64,000 nt of DNA, from the NCBI RefSeq assembly GCF_030733845.1, contig NZ_CP132311.1, positions 1,863,501 to 1,927,500 on the forward strand, given 5' to 3'. The notes below the pieces were generated by a model. It made no database searches. It was not told where the DNA came from and saw only the letters and a program-made list of their open reading frames with translations. Positions 16,093 to 25,282 of this stretch are shown one piece after another. A program made the position numbers and the translations under genes. Each line of letters starts with the position of its first letter. The stretch's first letter is position 1. Origin of the DNA: Shinella zoogloeoides (GTDB lineage: Bacteria > Pseudomonadota > Alphaproteobacteria > Rhizobiales > Rhizobiaceae).

Positions 16093-16690
16093 CCTCCACC
16101 TACGGTGGAGGACTGGACTGGTTCTACATTGTCGTTGAGAGACCTCCGCGCTTGGACCGCTAGATTGGCCGAGACATAGAACGGAGGTTTTATGGACGAA
16201 CGATCGCAATCACACGCGACGTGGGACTGCAAATATCATGTGGTCTTCGCGAGTAAGTACCGAACGAAGCGCCTTTACGGGGACGTAAGGCGTGAGTTGG
16301 GTGATCTGCTGCATAATCTTGCTCGACAAAAGGGATGCGAGATCAGGGAAGGGCACTTGATGCCCGACCATGTGCACATGCTGATATCGATCCCGCCGAA
16401 ATACTCGGTGTCTTCGATTGTCGGCTTTTTGAAAGGCAAGACGGCCCTTTACGTGGCCAACAAATATGCCCGCAAGCGGCGCTACAAGGGCTATCACTTT
16501 TGGGCGCGTGGGTACTTCGTCTCTACGGCTGGCTATGATGAGCAGGTCGTCAGACGTTATATCCGTAATCAGGAAAAGGCCGACAAAGCTTCCGACTTTG
16601 CCGACCTCTTTAACCGTAGCTACTAACACATAGCAAAACCGCTTCTAGCGGTTCAAGCGCAGCGTTTCAAACCTCCACCTCTGGTGGAGG
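16093..16690 (+). mobile_element. IS200-type insertion sequence (IS200/IS605 family)
   Basis: The element is bounded by two nearly identical subterminal hairpins: CCTCCACC-TAC-GGTGGAGG at 16093-16111 and CCTCCACC-TCT-GGTGGAGG at 16672-16690. Between them is one intact tnpA. There are no terminal inverted repeats or target duplications, as expected for single-strand transposition by a tyrosine HUH enzyme. The exact cleavage sites lie a few bases outside the hairpins and cannot be fixed here. No tnpB is present, which makes it IS200-like rather than IS605-like. Confidence 0.9.
16192..16626 (+). CDS. tnpA: IS200/IS605-family transposase TnpA
   Basis: Y1 HUH transposase of 144 residues, full length. 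It opens WDCKYHVVFASKYRTKRLYG, carries the HUH motif in LMPDHVHMLISIPPKYSVSS, and the catalytic-tyrosine helix in YDEQVVRRYIRNQEKA. It cuts and rejoins single-stranded DNA using the end hairpins. A strong GGAGG lies upstream of the ATG. The frame is undamaged, so the element may still be active. A further hairpin, AACCGCT-TCT-AGCGGTT (16637-16653), follows the stop codon. Confidence 0.95.
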   Translation: MDERSQSHATWDCKYHVVFASKYRTKRLYGDVRRELGDLLHNLARQKGCEIREGHLMPDHVHMLISIPPKYSVSSIVGFLKGKTALYVANKYARKRRYKGYHFWARGYFVSTAGYDEQVVRRYIRNQEKADKASDFADLFNRSY

Positions 16691-16721
16691 TCATGACTTT
16701 GTCCGCGGCAAACATGTCGCC

Positions 16722-17372
16722 TCACCCGGCCGACGCGTTGGTGAACACCGCGAGCTGGTCGGCGAAGGCGCGCTTGTAGGCGGGCCGCGCCTCGCCGCGG
16801 GCGATATAGGCGGCGATATTCGGAAACTCCTCCAGCAGGCCGGAGCGCTCCAGCCGGCGCAATACCGTCACCATCATCAGGTCGCCGGCGCTGAACGCCC
16901 CGTCCAGCCAATCGGCATCGCCGAGACGGCGGGAGAGTTCGTCGAGCCGGGTGCGCACGCGCTGGTCGAGGAGCGGCTGCCGCTCGGCATACCAGGGCTT
17001 GTCGCGCTCCACCAGAAAGGCCATCGAGTGCTCGACGATCGGCGGCTCCACCGTGCTCAGCGCGGCGAACATCCACATGATCGCGCGCGCTCTTGCATCT
17101 GCATCGTCGGGCAGCAGGCCCGCATGACGCTCGGCGATATGCAGCACGATCGCCCCGGATTCGAACAGGGCGAGATCGCCGTCCTCATAGGTCGGGATCT
17201 GCCCGAAAGGATGAAGCGAGAGATGCGCGGGCTTCTTCAGCGCCGCGAAGGAGACGAGGCGAACCTCGTAGGGCTGGCCGACCTCCTCGAGCGCCCAGCG
17301 CACGCGCATGTCCCGCGCCAGTCCCCTGCCGCGGTCGGGAGAGCTTTCGAATGCGGTAATCGTCACGGTCAT
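16722..17372 (-). CDS. Glutathione S-transferase family protein
   Basis: Protein of 216 residues with the two GST domains: an N-terminal thioredoxin-like domain (ARDMRVRWALEEVGQPYEVR, then LHPFGQIPTYEDGDLALFES, where the Ile-Pro and Glu-Ser contact glutathione) and a helical C-terminal domain (DWLDGAFSAGDLMMVTVLRR). The second ATG at 17372 is preferred because GGAGG lies five bases ahead of it; the first ATG adds four residues. It is a single gene beside the IS200 element; the right end of the element is about 30 bases from its stop codon, so the coding sequence is intact. Confidence 0.9.
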   Translation of the reverse strand: MTVTITAFESSPDRGRGLARDMRVRWALEEVGQPYEVRLVSFAALKKPAHLSLHPFGQIPTYEDGDLALFESGAIVLHIAERHAGLLPDDADARARAIMWMFAALSTVEPPIVEHSMAFLVERDKPWYAERQPLLDQRVRTRLDELSRRLGDADWLDGAFSAGDLMMVTVLRRLERSGLLEEFPNIAAYIARGEARPAYKRAFADQLAVFTNASAG

Positions 17373-17461
17373 CGTGGCCTCCATCGCTTGTCGCCTGGAA
17401 GACGATCCGCCGCGCGCGTTTCCGACATCCGGTCCGAAACAATTTGCGCGGGGCTACGATC

Positions 17462-18685
17462 CTACAGGCTGCAATGCCGGTAGCCGGACTTTCGCACGCG
17501 CAGGTCGAAGTGGAAATGGTCCTTGTGGTAGCGGTCGCTGCCGGGGCCGAGCACGGTGGAGAAATACTTGCAGCTGTCACCGCGCACCGCCTTGAGCAGG
17601 CCCTTCTCGCGGAAGGAGAAGAAGCCCTTCTTCTCGATGGCGATGGCCTTGCCGCTCTTCAGCACGATCTTGCCGACGTCGATCGCATTGCCCTTGGCAT
17701 GCTCGGACATGGCGGCGCCCTTGCGCGAGTTCATGGTGCGGCAGGAATAGGAGGACATCTGGTGGATCGCCGATACGCCGGAGAGGTAGCGCATCCGGCT
17801 GGAGGGCACGAGCTCCTGCCTGACCCAGCGCGCGAAGGCTTCCGTGATCTGGCAGTTCACCTGCGCCGCCGGCTTGATCTGGATGCCGCCGGAAAGGCCG
17901 GAGAGCTCGACGGGCCAGGCGATACCGCAGGAGCGGCCCCGCGAGATGCGCGGCACGTCGCGGAACTTGACGCCGAGCTTTTGCAGCCGCTGCCGGCAGG
18001 CCTTCTCCGAGGCCGGCATGCCGCCCATCGTCTCGGGCGTCTGCATCGGGTTGCTGAGACGCGGCAGGAAGGCCACCTGCTCGCCCTCCGCCTGCCGGCC
18101 GCGGGTCGCCGCCTCGTCCGGCACGCGCAGGTAACCGTCGCTTTCCGCCGGAGTGCCGAGTTCCATGCCCGCCTCGGACATCGGGATCGCGTCCGGCTGG
18201 CCGACCTGCTGGGGCGTATCGGTGCCGATGCCGTCGACCACGACCTGCGTGGCGTTGCCCTCGGCGATCTCGCCCGCCTGCGCTTCCGCCAAGCCCTCGA
18301 CGCGCCCGACGCCGAGCCCCTCGTCCATGTTCACGCCGCCTTCCGGCACGGTGAGCACGCCGGAGGAGGCCTGTACGGGCTGGTCGATGCCCATGGCCTC
18401 GTCGCTGTCGATCATCGGCAGGCGCTTCTTCTCGTTTACTGGCGCCGCCATCGCCGCATCGACCTCGCCGACCCGGCCGATCGGCTCGTCGACCGAATAG
18501 GTGGTGAGGTCGCCGCCGGTATCGCCCCCGGCATCACCCATGTCGGCGACCGGCCGGATGGCGCTGACGCCGGCGCTGTCGACGTCGTCGGGTGGGGTCA
18601 GGCCGCCCGAACAGGCGGCAAGCATGGCCGGGACCAGAAGCAGCCCGAGCGGCCGGCGCAGACGAGATACGAACGCAATACCCAT
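17462..18685 (-). CDS. Extensin-like C-terminal domain lipoprotein
   Basis: Protein of 407 residues. It has a signal peptide with lipobox (PLGLLLVPAMLAAC, then SGG), so it is probably a lipoprotein. A long acidic, low-complexity region of roughly 200 residues follows, then a C-terminal extensin-like domain (ACRQRLQKLGVKFRDVPRIS through GPGSDRYHKDHFHFDLRVRK) with conserved HAKGNAIDVG and HFHFD motifs. The C-terminal fold resembles D-Ala-D-Ala metallopeptidases, and the two histidine motifs would fit zinc binding, so a cell-wall role is inferred. The start at MGIAFVSRLRRPLG gives the signal peptide its normal position; longer starts do not. Confidence 0.82.
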   Translation of the reverse strand: MGIAFVSRLRRPLGLLLVPAMLAACSGGLTPPDDVDSAGVSAIRPVADMGDAGGDTGGDLTTYSVDEPIGRVGEVDAAMAAPVNEKKRLPMIDSDEAMGIDQPVQASSGVLTVPEGGVNMDEGLGVGRVEGLAEAQAGEIAEGNATQVVVDGIGTDTPQQVGQPDAIPMSEAGMELGTPAESDGYLRVPDEAATRGRQAEGEQVAFLPRLSNPMQTPETMGGMPASEKACRQRLQKLGVKFRDVPRISRGRSCGIAWPVELSGLSGGIQIKPAAQVNCQITEAFARWVRQELVPSSRMRYLSGVSAIHQMSSYSCRTMNSRKGAAMSEHAKGNAIDVGKIVLKSGKAIAIEKKGFFSFREKGLLKAVRGDSCKYFSTVLGPGSDRYHKDHFHFDLRVRKSGYRHCSL

Positions 18686-18894
18686 TGTCACTTCCGCCTG
18701 ATGCCCGTCTCCGCCACATGCGGAGTCCCGGTTACGCACAGTCTTGTCCGGCGATGGTGCAGGCCGCTTTTGTCCGCAATCGGACCGGCGGGGAATAAAT
18801 CCGGACCGCAGGCCGAGGCGCCTGCTTTTCCAGACGATTTTGTCGCAACAGGGTAAACGAAGCGTTCCCAACGGCCCCGCCCCAAAAAGGAAAA

Positions 18895-18933
18895 GCCCCG
18901 GCGCTGGCGGCACCGGGGCAAGGCATTCCGGAG
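18895..18933 (-). terminator. Terminator downstream of the chemoreceptor gene
   Basis: On the minus strand GCCCCGG (from 18919) pairs with CCGGGGC (to 18895), followed by TTTTCCTTTTT. It lies just past the chemoreceptor stop codon. Confidence 0.75.
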
Positions 18934-18946
18934 ATCGTCTTTTGGG

Positions 18947-20767
18947 TTATGCCGCGCGGCGCCGGTGTTCCGCCGCTCCGGCTGCCGTCAGCCGGAAGTT
19001 CCCGAGCAGCATCTTCAACTGCTCGCTTTCCCGGGTCAGCGTCTGGCCGGCGGCGTTGGTCTCCTCCACCATGGCGGCGTTCTGCTGGGTCATCTGGTCC
19101 ATCTGGTTGACCGCCGTGTTCACCTCGGCAAGGCCGGTCGCCTGCTCGCGCGACGAGGTGGCGATCGACGTCACCTGCTCGTTCACCTTATTGACCAACG
19201 TCTCGATCTCGGTCAGCGCGTCGCCTGTCGAACGCACCAGCGCGACGCCGGTGCCGACTTCGGCGGCCGAATTGCTGATCAGGCCCTTGATTTCCTTGGC
19301 CGCATTGGCCGAACGCTGGGCTAGTTCGCGCACTTCCTGCGCGACGACGGCGAAACCGCGCCCCGCCTCGCCCGCCCGCGCCGCCTCGACGCCGGCATTG
19401 AGCGCCAGAAGGTTGGTCTGGAAGGCGATCTCGTCGATGACGCCGATGATCTGGCCGATGCGGCTGGAGGCGTCCTCGATGCGGCTCATCGCGGCGACGG
19501 CATCGCGCACGATCGTACCGGAGCGGTTGGTCGATTGCTTCGTCTCGGCCACCATCCGGCTCGCCTCGGCGGCGCGTTCGGAAGCGTTGCGCACCGTCGC
19601 GGTGATCTCGTCGAGCGCCGCTGCGGTTTCCTCCAGCGAGGCCGCCTGCTGTTCCGTGCGGTGCGAGAGGTTGTTGGCCGCCTCCGCAATGCCGGAGGCG
19701 CTGCCGTGCACGACGTCGGTGGAGCGGGAAATCGCGTTGATGACGCTGGACAGCGCATCGACCGCGCGGTTGAAGTCCTCGCGCAGCTTGGCATATTCCG
19801 GCGCGATCGCGTCGATCGATACCGTCAGGTCGCCACCCGCAAGCCGCTCCAGCGCCTGGCCGACGGTGTGCATCGCGTCCGTCTGGCTCTGGCTGACGGC
19901 GCGCTGGCGGCGTTCGCCTTCCGAGCGCTCGGCATCGAGCCGCTCCTGCTGCTCTCCCTCGCGGATGCGCAGTTCCGCACGCTCGGCGACCGACTGGCGC
20001 AGGACCGAGACCACCTTGGCCATCTCGCCGATCTCGTCCTTGCGATCGGTTTCCGGCACGTCGCTCGAAACGTCTTCCTCAGATATCGCCTGCATCGCCG
20101 CCTTGAGGCGCAGCACCGGTGAGGTCACGCTCTTCACGATGGCATAGGCGGCAAGGACGATGGCAAGGCCGCCGGCGGCCAGGATGATCGCCATGCCGAT
20201 GGCATTGCTGCGGAACAGGGCCGCAAGATCGTCCGCATATACGCCGGTGCCGACGATCCAGCCCCAGGGCGCAAAGCCGGCGACATGCGAATATTTCAGC
20301 ACCGGCTCCTCGAAGCCCGGCTTCGGCCAGTAGTAGTCGACGAAGTCCTGCCCGGTCGGGCTCGCCTTCACGGCCTTCACGAATTCGGTGAAGATGTGCT
20401 TTCCGGTCGGATCGGCCATGCCGGACTGGTCGGTGCCGTCGAGCGCCGGCTTGATCGGGTGCATCACGATCACGGCGTTCATGTCGTTGATCCAGAAATA
20501 GCCGCTGTCCTCGTAGCGCAGCGCCCGCACCGCGTCCTTCGCCCGCGTCTGCGCCTCCTCGCGCGTCAGCGTGCCGGCGGTCTCCAGATCGTGGTAGTGC
20601 TTGAAGAGCGTCAGCATGCTCTGGTCCATGGCGGCAAGCTTGGACTTGCGCTCGGCGACCATCGCGTCCTGATAGTGATAGAGGCTGTAGACGAGCGCCG
20701 CGGCGAAGATGGTCAGGGCCAGCCCGACAAGCAGCGACAGGCGCGTGGATATTCTGAAATTCTTCAC
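18947..20767 (-). CDS. Methyl-accepting chemotaxis protein with Cache sensor
   Basis: Chemoreceptor of 606 residues. One membrane helix ([20 protein letters not shown]) precedes a periplasmic sCache_2 domain (about residues 35-185, with [20 protein letters not shown] and [15 protein letters not shown]). A second membrane helix, HAMP regions and the signalling domain follow. The hairpin tip reads [20 protein letters not shown], then [20 protein letters not shown], the CheA/CheW contact. It ends in EHRRRAA, without a CheR-binding pentapeptide. Such Cache domains often sense small organic acids; the ligand here is unknown. It is a single gene with its own terminator. Confidence 0.95.
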   Translation of the reverse strand: MKNFRISTRLSLLVGLALTIFAAALVYSLYHYQDAMVAERKSKLAAMDQSMLTLFKHYHDLETAGTLTREEAQTRAKDAVRALRYEDSGYFWINDMNAVIVMHPIKPALDGTDQSGMADPTGKHIFTEFVKAVKASPTGQDFVDYYWPKPGFEEPVLKYSHVAGFAPWGWIVGTGVYADDLAALFRSNAIGMAIILAAGGLAIVLAAYAIVKSVTSPVLRLKAAMQAISEEDVSSDVPETDRKDEIGEMAKVVSVLRQSVAERAELRIREGEQQERLDAERSEGERRQRAVSQSQTDAMHTVGQALERLAGGDLTVSIDAIAPEYAKLREDFNRAVDALSSVINAISRSTDVVHGSASGIAEAANNLSHRTEQQAASLEETAAALDEITATVRNASERAAEASRMVAETKQSTNRSGTIVRDAVAAMSRIEDASSRIGQIIGVIDEIAFQTNLLALNAGVEAARAGEAGRGFAVVAQEVRELAQRSANAAKEIKGLISNSAAEVGTGVALVRSTGDALTEIETLVNKVNEQVTSIATSSREQATGLAEVNTAVNQMDQMTQQNAAMVEETNAAGQTLTRESEQLKMLLGNFRLTAAGAAEHRRRAA

Positions 20768-20955
20768 CAGGCTCTCCTCGACCTTGCGGAACGCAATGCT
20801 CCTGCGATCGAAGGTCCCGGAAACCCCTTAAAATCATCTAAAATTGCAGCTATCATTTCTTAGAGACTGAACATACTCGAAAATGCCGCCGGCCTTCCCT
20901 CTTTCTCCACCGCCCGCATTCGGCTAGACCGGAAAGAACGATGGAGAGGACCCGC

Positions 20956-21342
20956 ATGACCGAGACGACGATGCCGAACGGCCAGCTCACCCTTCGCACG
21001 CTGGCCATGCCGGGCGATGCCAATGCCGCAGGCGACATTTTCGGCGGCTGGGTCATGGCGCAGATGGACCTGGCTTCCGGCATCCGCGCCGCCGAACGCG
21101 CGCGCGGCCGCGTCGTCACCGCGGCGGTCAAGGAAATGGCCTTCCAGCTGCCGGTCAAGATCGGCGACACGCTCAGCATCTACACCGATATCGCCCGCGT
21201 CGGCCGCACCTCGATCACCCTCATCGTGGAGGCCTGGGCGCAGCGCTACCTGACGACGACCCTCGAAAAGGTCACGGCCGCCACCTTCGTCATGGTGGCG
21301 CTCGACCAGCACGGCCATCCGACCCCCGTCCCGGTCGAATAA
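20956..21342 (+). CDS. Acyl-CoA thioesterase, YciA-like hotdog fold
   Basis: Hotdog-fold thioesterase of 128 residues that hydrolyses acyl-CoA. Diagnostic runs are PGDANAAGDIFGGWVMAQMD (with the catalytic-region Asp) and TAAVKEMAFQLPVKIGDTLS. The start at 20956 is supported by GGAGAGGA five bases before it; an ATG 15 bases upstream lies in that ribosome-binding sequence. The membrane-protein gene begins 18 bases after the stop codon, so the two may be cotranscribed. Confidence 0.9.
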   Translation: MTETTMPNGQLTLRTLAMPGDANAAGDIFGGWVMAQMDLASGIRAAERARGRVVTAAVKEMAFQLPVKIGDTLSIYTDIARVGRTSITLIVEAWAQRYLTTTLEKVTAATFVMVALDQHGHPTPVPVE

Positions 21343-21360
21343 TCCGGCGGGAGGCGTCGC

Positions 21361-21951
21361 ATGGAACACACCGCGCCCGATCCCGCCCTCTTCAGCCATG
21401 TGCGCGTCGTCATCGGCATGGTGGTCAGCCTCAGCGTGGCGCGCATCCTGACGGGCATCGCCCTCTTCATCCAGCATCCCGGCAAACTGAAGGCCTATCC
21501 GGTCCACCTCGCCTGGGCCGCCTTCCTGCTGCTCTTCCTGCTGCATTTCTGGTGGTGGGAATTCCGCCTGCAGGCGCTGACGACGATCGGATTTGGCGTC
21601 TACCTCTTCCTCATCTGTTATTGCTGCCTGTTCTTCCTGCTCGCCGTCTTCCTGTTTCCGACGACGCTGGACGACTATGCCGGCTACGAGGACTATTTCT
21701 ATTCCCGCAGGCGATGGTTCTTCGGCGCCTTCGCCCTCGTCTTCGCCGTCGACCTGCTCGATACGGCGCTGAAGGGAGAGGCCTATTTCGGCTCGTTCGG
21801 CTACGAATATCCGGTCCGCAACGTGGCGTTCATCGTGCTCTGCCTCGTCGCGGCGTGGACGGCGAGCCGCCGCTTCCACACCGCCTTCGTCGGCTTCGGC
21901 ATCCTCTACCAGCTAAGCTGGATTTTCCGGGCCTTCGACGTCCTCGAATAG
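21361..21951 (+). CDS. Uncharacterised integral membrane protein
   Basis: Protein of 196 residues with about six membrane segments and no family I recognise. Segments include VVIGMVVSLSVARILTGIAL, HLAWAAFLLLFLLHFWWWEF, GVYLFLICYCCLFFLLAVFL, FFGAFALVFAVDLLDTAL and VAFIVLCLVAAWTASR. The second has three adjacent tryptophans, the third a Cys-Tyr-Cys-Cys run. A basic patch (YSRRRW) lies between segments three and four. GGGAGG upstream supports the ATG. It converges on the DUF486 gene with a three-base gap. Function unknown. Confidence 0.7.
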   Translation: MEHTAPDPALFSHVRVVIGMVVSLSVARILTGIALFIQHPGKLKAYPVHLAWAAFLLLFLLHFWWWEFRLQALTTIGFGVYLFLICYCCLFFLLAVFLFPTTLDDYAGYEDYFYSRRRWFFGAFALVFAVDLLDTALKGEAYFGSFGYEYPVRNVAFIVLCLVAAWTASRRFHTAFVGFGILYQLSWIFRAFDVLE

Positions 21952-21954
21952 CGC

Positions 21955-22314
21955 TCAGCCCTTGAAGACGAAGGCCGCGCCCGCCGCGATCAGCAGGAAG
22001 CCGATGGCGTGGTTCCAGGTGAGGCTTTCCTTCAGCCAGAACACGGAGAAGCCGGCGAACACCAGGAGCGTTATGACCTCCTGGATGGTCTTCAACTGCG
22101 CGGCGGAATAGACCTCGTGGCCGATGCGGTTTGCCGGCACCGCCAGGCAATATTCGAAGAACGCGATACCCCAGCTCGCCAGCACCGCGACGAAGAGCGG
22201 CGCGGACTTGAATTTGAGGTGCCCGTACCAGGCGAAGGTCATGAAGACATTGGAGAGGCAGAGCAGCACGATCGGCCAGACGGCCGCGGGGGTGAGGCTG
22301 AAGGGCATCGGCAT
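21955..22314 (-). CDS. DMT/DUF486-family small membrane protein
   Basis: Small four-helix membrane protein of 119 residues, matching the DUF486 branch of the drug/metabolite transporter superfamily. Typical runs are VLLCLSNVFMTFAWYGHLKF, GIAFFEYCLAVPANRIGHEV and LKTIQEVITLLVFAGFSVFW. Proteins of this size probably work as dimers. The start is set at MPMPFSL, with the second in-frame ATG six bases later an equal option; the longer open frame upstream runs through a palindromic repeat and is not coding. Substrate unknown. Confidence 0.85.
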   Translation of the reverse strand: MPMPFSLTPAAVWPIVLLCLSNVFMTFAWYGHLKFKSAPLFVAVLASWGIAFFEYCLAVPANRIGHEVYSAAQLKTIQEVITLLVFAGFSVFWLKESLTWNHAIGFLLIAAGAAFVFKG

Positions 22315-22345
22315 ATCCTGAAAGGAGGGTAGATCCGCCGTCGGC

Positions 22346-22394
22346 ATAGAGCGATTCCGGCAGGAATGCGACGCGGTTTTGCGCCGGAAACGGC
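22346..22394. repeat. Diverged rhizobial palindromic repeat, copy C (inverted)
   Basis: On the minus strand this reads like the repeat at 10943. Shared blocks on the plus strand are AGAGC-ATTCC (22347-22358, one base longer) and GCGGTTTTGCG-CCGGAA (22374-22390), corresponding to the inverse of copy A. It lies between DUF486 and the GGDEF-EAL gene. Confidence 0.5.
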
Positions 22395-22587
22395 TTCCGA
22401 AGGAAAAGATCGGGTGTTTTCGCAAGCGGGCGGACCGCGAAGCAGGGAGCAACCAGCAGCCTTCGACGTTGCGGCCGCGGGCTCATGGATTCTCGCGATC
22501 CCCCGTTAAGACAATCTTATGCCCACCGCCACACCATCGCCCGAAACCGCGAAAAAAATGCGGAAATGCCTCAGGCCGGGAACAAGA

Positions 22588-24585
22588 ATGACCGATGCGA
22601 CGCGGCTGATGCCGGCGGATGAACCGACAAGACGCCAGATTCTGTCCGCGCAGGCGCTTTCCGTGCTGGATGGTATCGTGCTGTCGCTCGCCGCCAACAG
22701 CTTCCTCGCCGCCACCACGGCCGCCGTTCTGTGGCTCGACGGCCCGGATATCGGCATCTTTCTCTGGCTCGCCGCCGTTCTCGCCATCAACATTGCCCGC
22801 TACATCGGCGTGCGGATCGTCCGGCGTCTCAACTGTGCGGTCGAGCGTCCCAGGCGCGCGCTCGGCGTTCTGTCGCTCGGCGCGCTCGGCGGGGGGCTTG
22901 CCTGGTGTCTGGCGCCTTTCCTGGGTTCGGCGCACGGCGCGAACGGCCTCAATCCCTATCTCATCTTCATCATCGGCGGCATTTGCGCGGGCGCCCTGAT
23001 GCAGAGCACCGCCTATGCGCGCACCGCCCTCCTCTTCGCCGGCCCGCCGCTCGCCGCCGCCTTCGTCTCGCTGCTGTTCAGCGGCACGACGGAAGCCTTC
23101 GTCATCGCCGCCGATGCGCTGTTGCTCGCCGTCATGATGCTGCGCGCCAGCCAGCTTAGCGAAGCCAGCTTCATCCGCAGCCAGATCGACCGGCTGAAGG
23201 CGGTGGCGCTCGCCGCATCGCTTTCCGACGCCAATGCGGAGATCCGCCAGTCCTACCATCAGCTCGCCTCGCTGGCGAACCGCGACCCGCTGACCGGTCT
23301 CGGCAACCGCGCCCTCTTCAACCAGCGCCTGCGCGACCTGCTCGCCGTTGATCCGCCGGCCGATACGCTCGCCCTCATCGCCATCGACCTCGACCGCTTC
23401 AAGGCGATCAACGATACGATGGGCCATGGCGCGGGCGATGCCGTGCTCACCGAGATCGCCAGCCGCCTCGCCGGCCTCACCGGCCCGACCGACACGGTCG
23501 TGCGCCTCGGCGGCGACGAGTTCGCCGTCATCGTCGAGGGGGAAAAGGCAGGCGCGCGCGGGCGGGAGATCGGCGAAGGCATCGTGCTGCTGGCGGGCGA
23601 TCCCATCCTCATTGCCGACCGTCCCGTCACCGTCGGCGCCAGTGCCGGTCTCGCGCTCTACCCGCAGCACGGCGAGACGGCCGATGCGCTCTTCGCCAGC
23701 GCCGACATCGCGCTCTACGCCGCCAAGGAGGGCGGACGCCGCCGCCTCGGGCTGTTCAACCCGGAACTGAAGGCCCGCATCGAGCGCCAGCGCCTCATCG
23801 AGGCGACGCTGGCGGAGGCCATCGAGCACCGCCAGCTCCAGGTGGTCTTCCAGCCGCAGGTGGAGCTTGCGACGGGGCGCGTGACGGGCTTCGAGGCCCT
23901 GCTGCGCTGGGCGCATCCCGAACTCGGCGCCGTCAGCCCGCCGGACATCGTGCGCGCCGCCCACGCGCTGCACATCTCGACGGCGCTGACCGGCTATGTC
24001 GCCACCCGCGCCGCCGAACTGCTGCGCACGCTCCCGCGCCTCGGCCTTCCGGAGGCCGCCGTCGCCGTGAACGTCTCGCCGCGCGAATTCTCCGGCGACA
24101 CGCTCTCCCGCCTCTTGACGGACATCGCCCGCGAGCATGAGATCTCACCGGCCCTGATGGAGATCGAGATCACCGAGGAGGCGATGCTCGACACGCAGGC
24201 CGCCGGCGCCGAGCTGGCGCGGCTGGAAGCCGCCGGCTTCCGCCTCGCCGTCGACGATTTCGGCATGGGGCATTCCTCCCTCGCCTATCTCGCCAGCCTG
24301 CATATCGACCGGCTCAAGATCGACCGCAGCTTCGTCACCGGCATCGCAAAAAGCCGCGAGAACCAGGCGCTCATCGCCGCCCTGGTCGGCATCGGCCATG
24401 CGCTGTCCATCGACATCGTCGTGGAAGGCGTGGAGGAGGAAGAGGAAGCCGAGGTGCTGCGCATGCTCGGCTGCCGTCACGCCCAGGGCTATCATTTCGC
24501 CCGCCCCATGCCGGCGGCGGAAATCCCGCGCTGGCTCGACCAGCATGCGAGGCGCATCGCAGAGGCCGCCGCCCGCAAGCGATAG
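22588..24585 (+). CDS. Membrane GGDEF-EAL cyclic-di-GMP protein
   Basis: Protein of 665 residues. The N-terminal 200 residues hold several membrane helices in pairs (SLAANSFLAATTAAVLWLDG, IFLWLAAVLAINIARYIGVR), a sensor region. A GGDEF domain follows with the intact active site RLGGDEFAVIVEG, then an EAL domain with intact GFEALLRWAHPELG, EIEITEEAM and IDRLKIDRSFV. Both activities therefore look catalytically possible, so net synthesis or breakdown of c-di-GMP cannot be predicted. The start at 22588 has a GGGAACAAG upstream; an ATG 69 bases earlier lacks one. Confidence 0.92.
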   Translation: MTDATRLMPADEPTRRQILSAQALSVLDGIVLSLAANSFLAATTAAVLWLDGPDIGIFLWLAAVLAINIARYIGVRIVRRLNCAVERPRRALGVLSLGALGGGLAWCLAPFLGSAHGANGLNPYLIFIIGGICAGALMQSTAYARTALLFAGPPLAAAFVSLLFSGTTEAFVIAADALLLAVMMLRASQLSEASFIRSQIDRLKAVALAASLSDANAEIRQSYHQLASLANRDPLTGLGNRALFNQRLRDLLAVDPPADTLALIAIDLDRFKAINDTMGHGAGDAVLTEIASRLAGLTGPTDTVVRLGGDEFAVIVEGEKAGARGREIGEGIVLLAGDPILIADRPVTVGASAGLALYPQHGETADALFASADIALYAAKEGGRRRLGLFNPELKARIERQRLIEATLAEAIEHRQLQVVFQPQVELATGRVTGFEALLRWAHPELGAVSPPDIVRAAHALHISTALTGYVATRAAELLRTLPRLGLPEAAVAVNVSPREFSGDTLSRLLTDIAREHEISPALMEIEITEEAMLDTQAAGAELARLEAAGFRLAVDDFGMGHSSLAYLASLHIDRLKIDRSFVTGIAKSRENQALIAALVGIGHALSIDIVVEGVEEEEEAEVLRMLGCRHAQGYHFARPMPAAEIPRWLDQHARRIAEAAARKR

Positions 24586-24609
24586 GCGGCAAACCCGCAC
24601 AGACGCGGT

Positions 24610-25197
24610 TCATCCCCACGCTTCGACGAGAAAGCGGCGCGGATCCTCCGCCGGCTCGCCGGCCCTGCGCCAGGCATCGAGGATCGCCGCATAGTCCCGG
24701 GCCGCGCCATGCAGCGCAAGGTCGTCGAGCCTGTCCGCCCGGTAGACGAGGAACGGCGGCTGCCACGGCAGGCCGCAACGGTGCGCGGTCGCCTCCAGCG
24801 GGCGCAGCAGCTCGGCCATGGTGAACTTGTTGGCGCCGTCGCGGCCGTAGGCCTCCGGCACGTTGCCCGCCGTCGCAGCCACCAGCAGCGGCTTGCCTTC
24901 CAGCAGGCGACCCTCGGTCTCGTAGGCGAGGTAGTACATCCGGGTCAGCACCGCATCCTGCCAGGCCTTCAGCAGCGGCGGCGTCGAATACCACTGGACC
25001 GGGAACTGCAGCACGATGCGATCGGCCGAAAGCAGCCGGGCCACCTCCCGGTCGGCATCGATCACGCCGTCCGGATAGAGCGCCTGCAGGTCGGCGACCT
25101 CGACATACGGCAGGCGGGCGGCGGCCGCGGCCAGCGCCACATTGGCGCGGGAACGGCTGAGATCGGGATGAAAGAGAAGGATCAGGGTCTTGCTCAT
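24610..25197 (-). CDS. NAD(P)H:quinone oxidoreductase, flavodoxin-like fold
   Basis: Flavodoxin-fold reductase of 195 residues, KefF/MdaB/DT-diaphorase-like. It reads LILLFHPDLSRSRANVALAA (phosphate-binding loop), RIVLQFPVQWYSTPPLLKAW and LLVAATAGNVPEAYGRDGAN. It likely uses bound FMN or FAD for two-electron quinone reduction. The start at 25197 is backed by GGAGA upstream. It is divergent from a LysR regulator over 87 bases containing an inverted repeat, which suggests that regulator controls it. It may be involved in electrophile or quinone stress. Confidence 0.88.
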   Translation of the reverse strand: MSKTLILLFHPDLSRSRANVALAAAAARLPYVEVADLQALYPDGVIDADREVARLLSADRIVLQFPVQWYSTPPLLKAWQDAVLTRMYYLAYETEGRLLEGKPLLVAATAGNVPEAYGRDGANKFTMAELLRPLEATAHRCGLPWQPPFLVYRADRLDDLALHGAARDYAAILDAWRRAGEPAEDPRRFLVEAWG

Positions 25198-25251
25198 GGC
25201 GTCGTCTCCTTGTTGACGCCCGGAGAATGCCGCGACTAAGAAAATCATTCC

Positions 25252-25282
25252 AATGGATGATTTGTATATGATATTATCCATT
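25252..25282. promoter_or_regulatory. Inverted repeat between quinone reductase and LysR genes
   Basis: AATGGAT (25252-25258) and ATCCATT (25276-25282) are perfect inverted arms around an A/T-rich spacer of 17 bases that contains likely -10 sequences. It overlaps the LysR translation start region, as expected for autoregulation and divergent control by a LysR-type protein. Confidence 0.6.
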
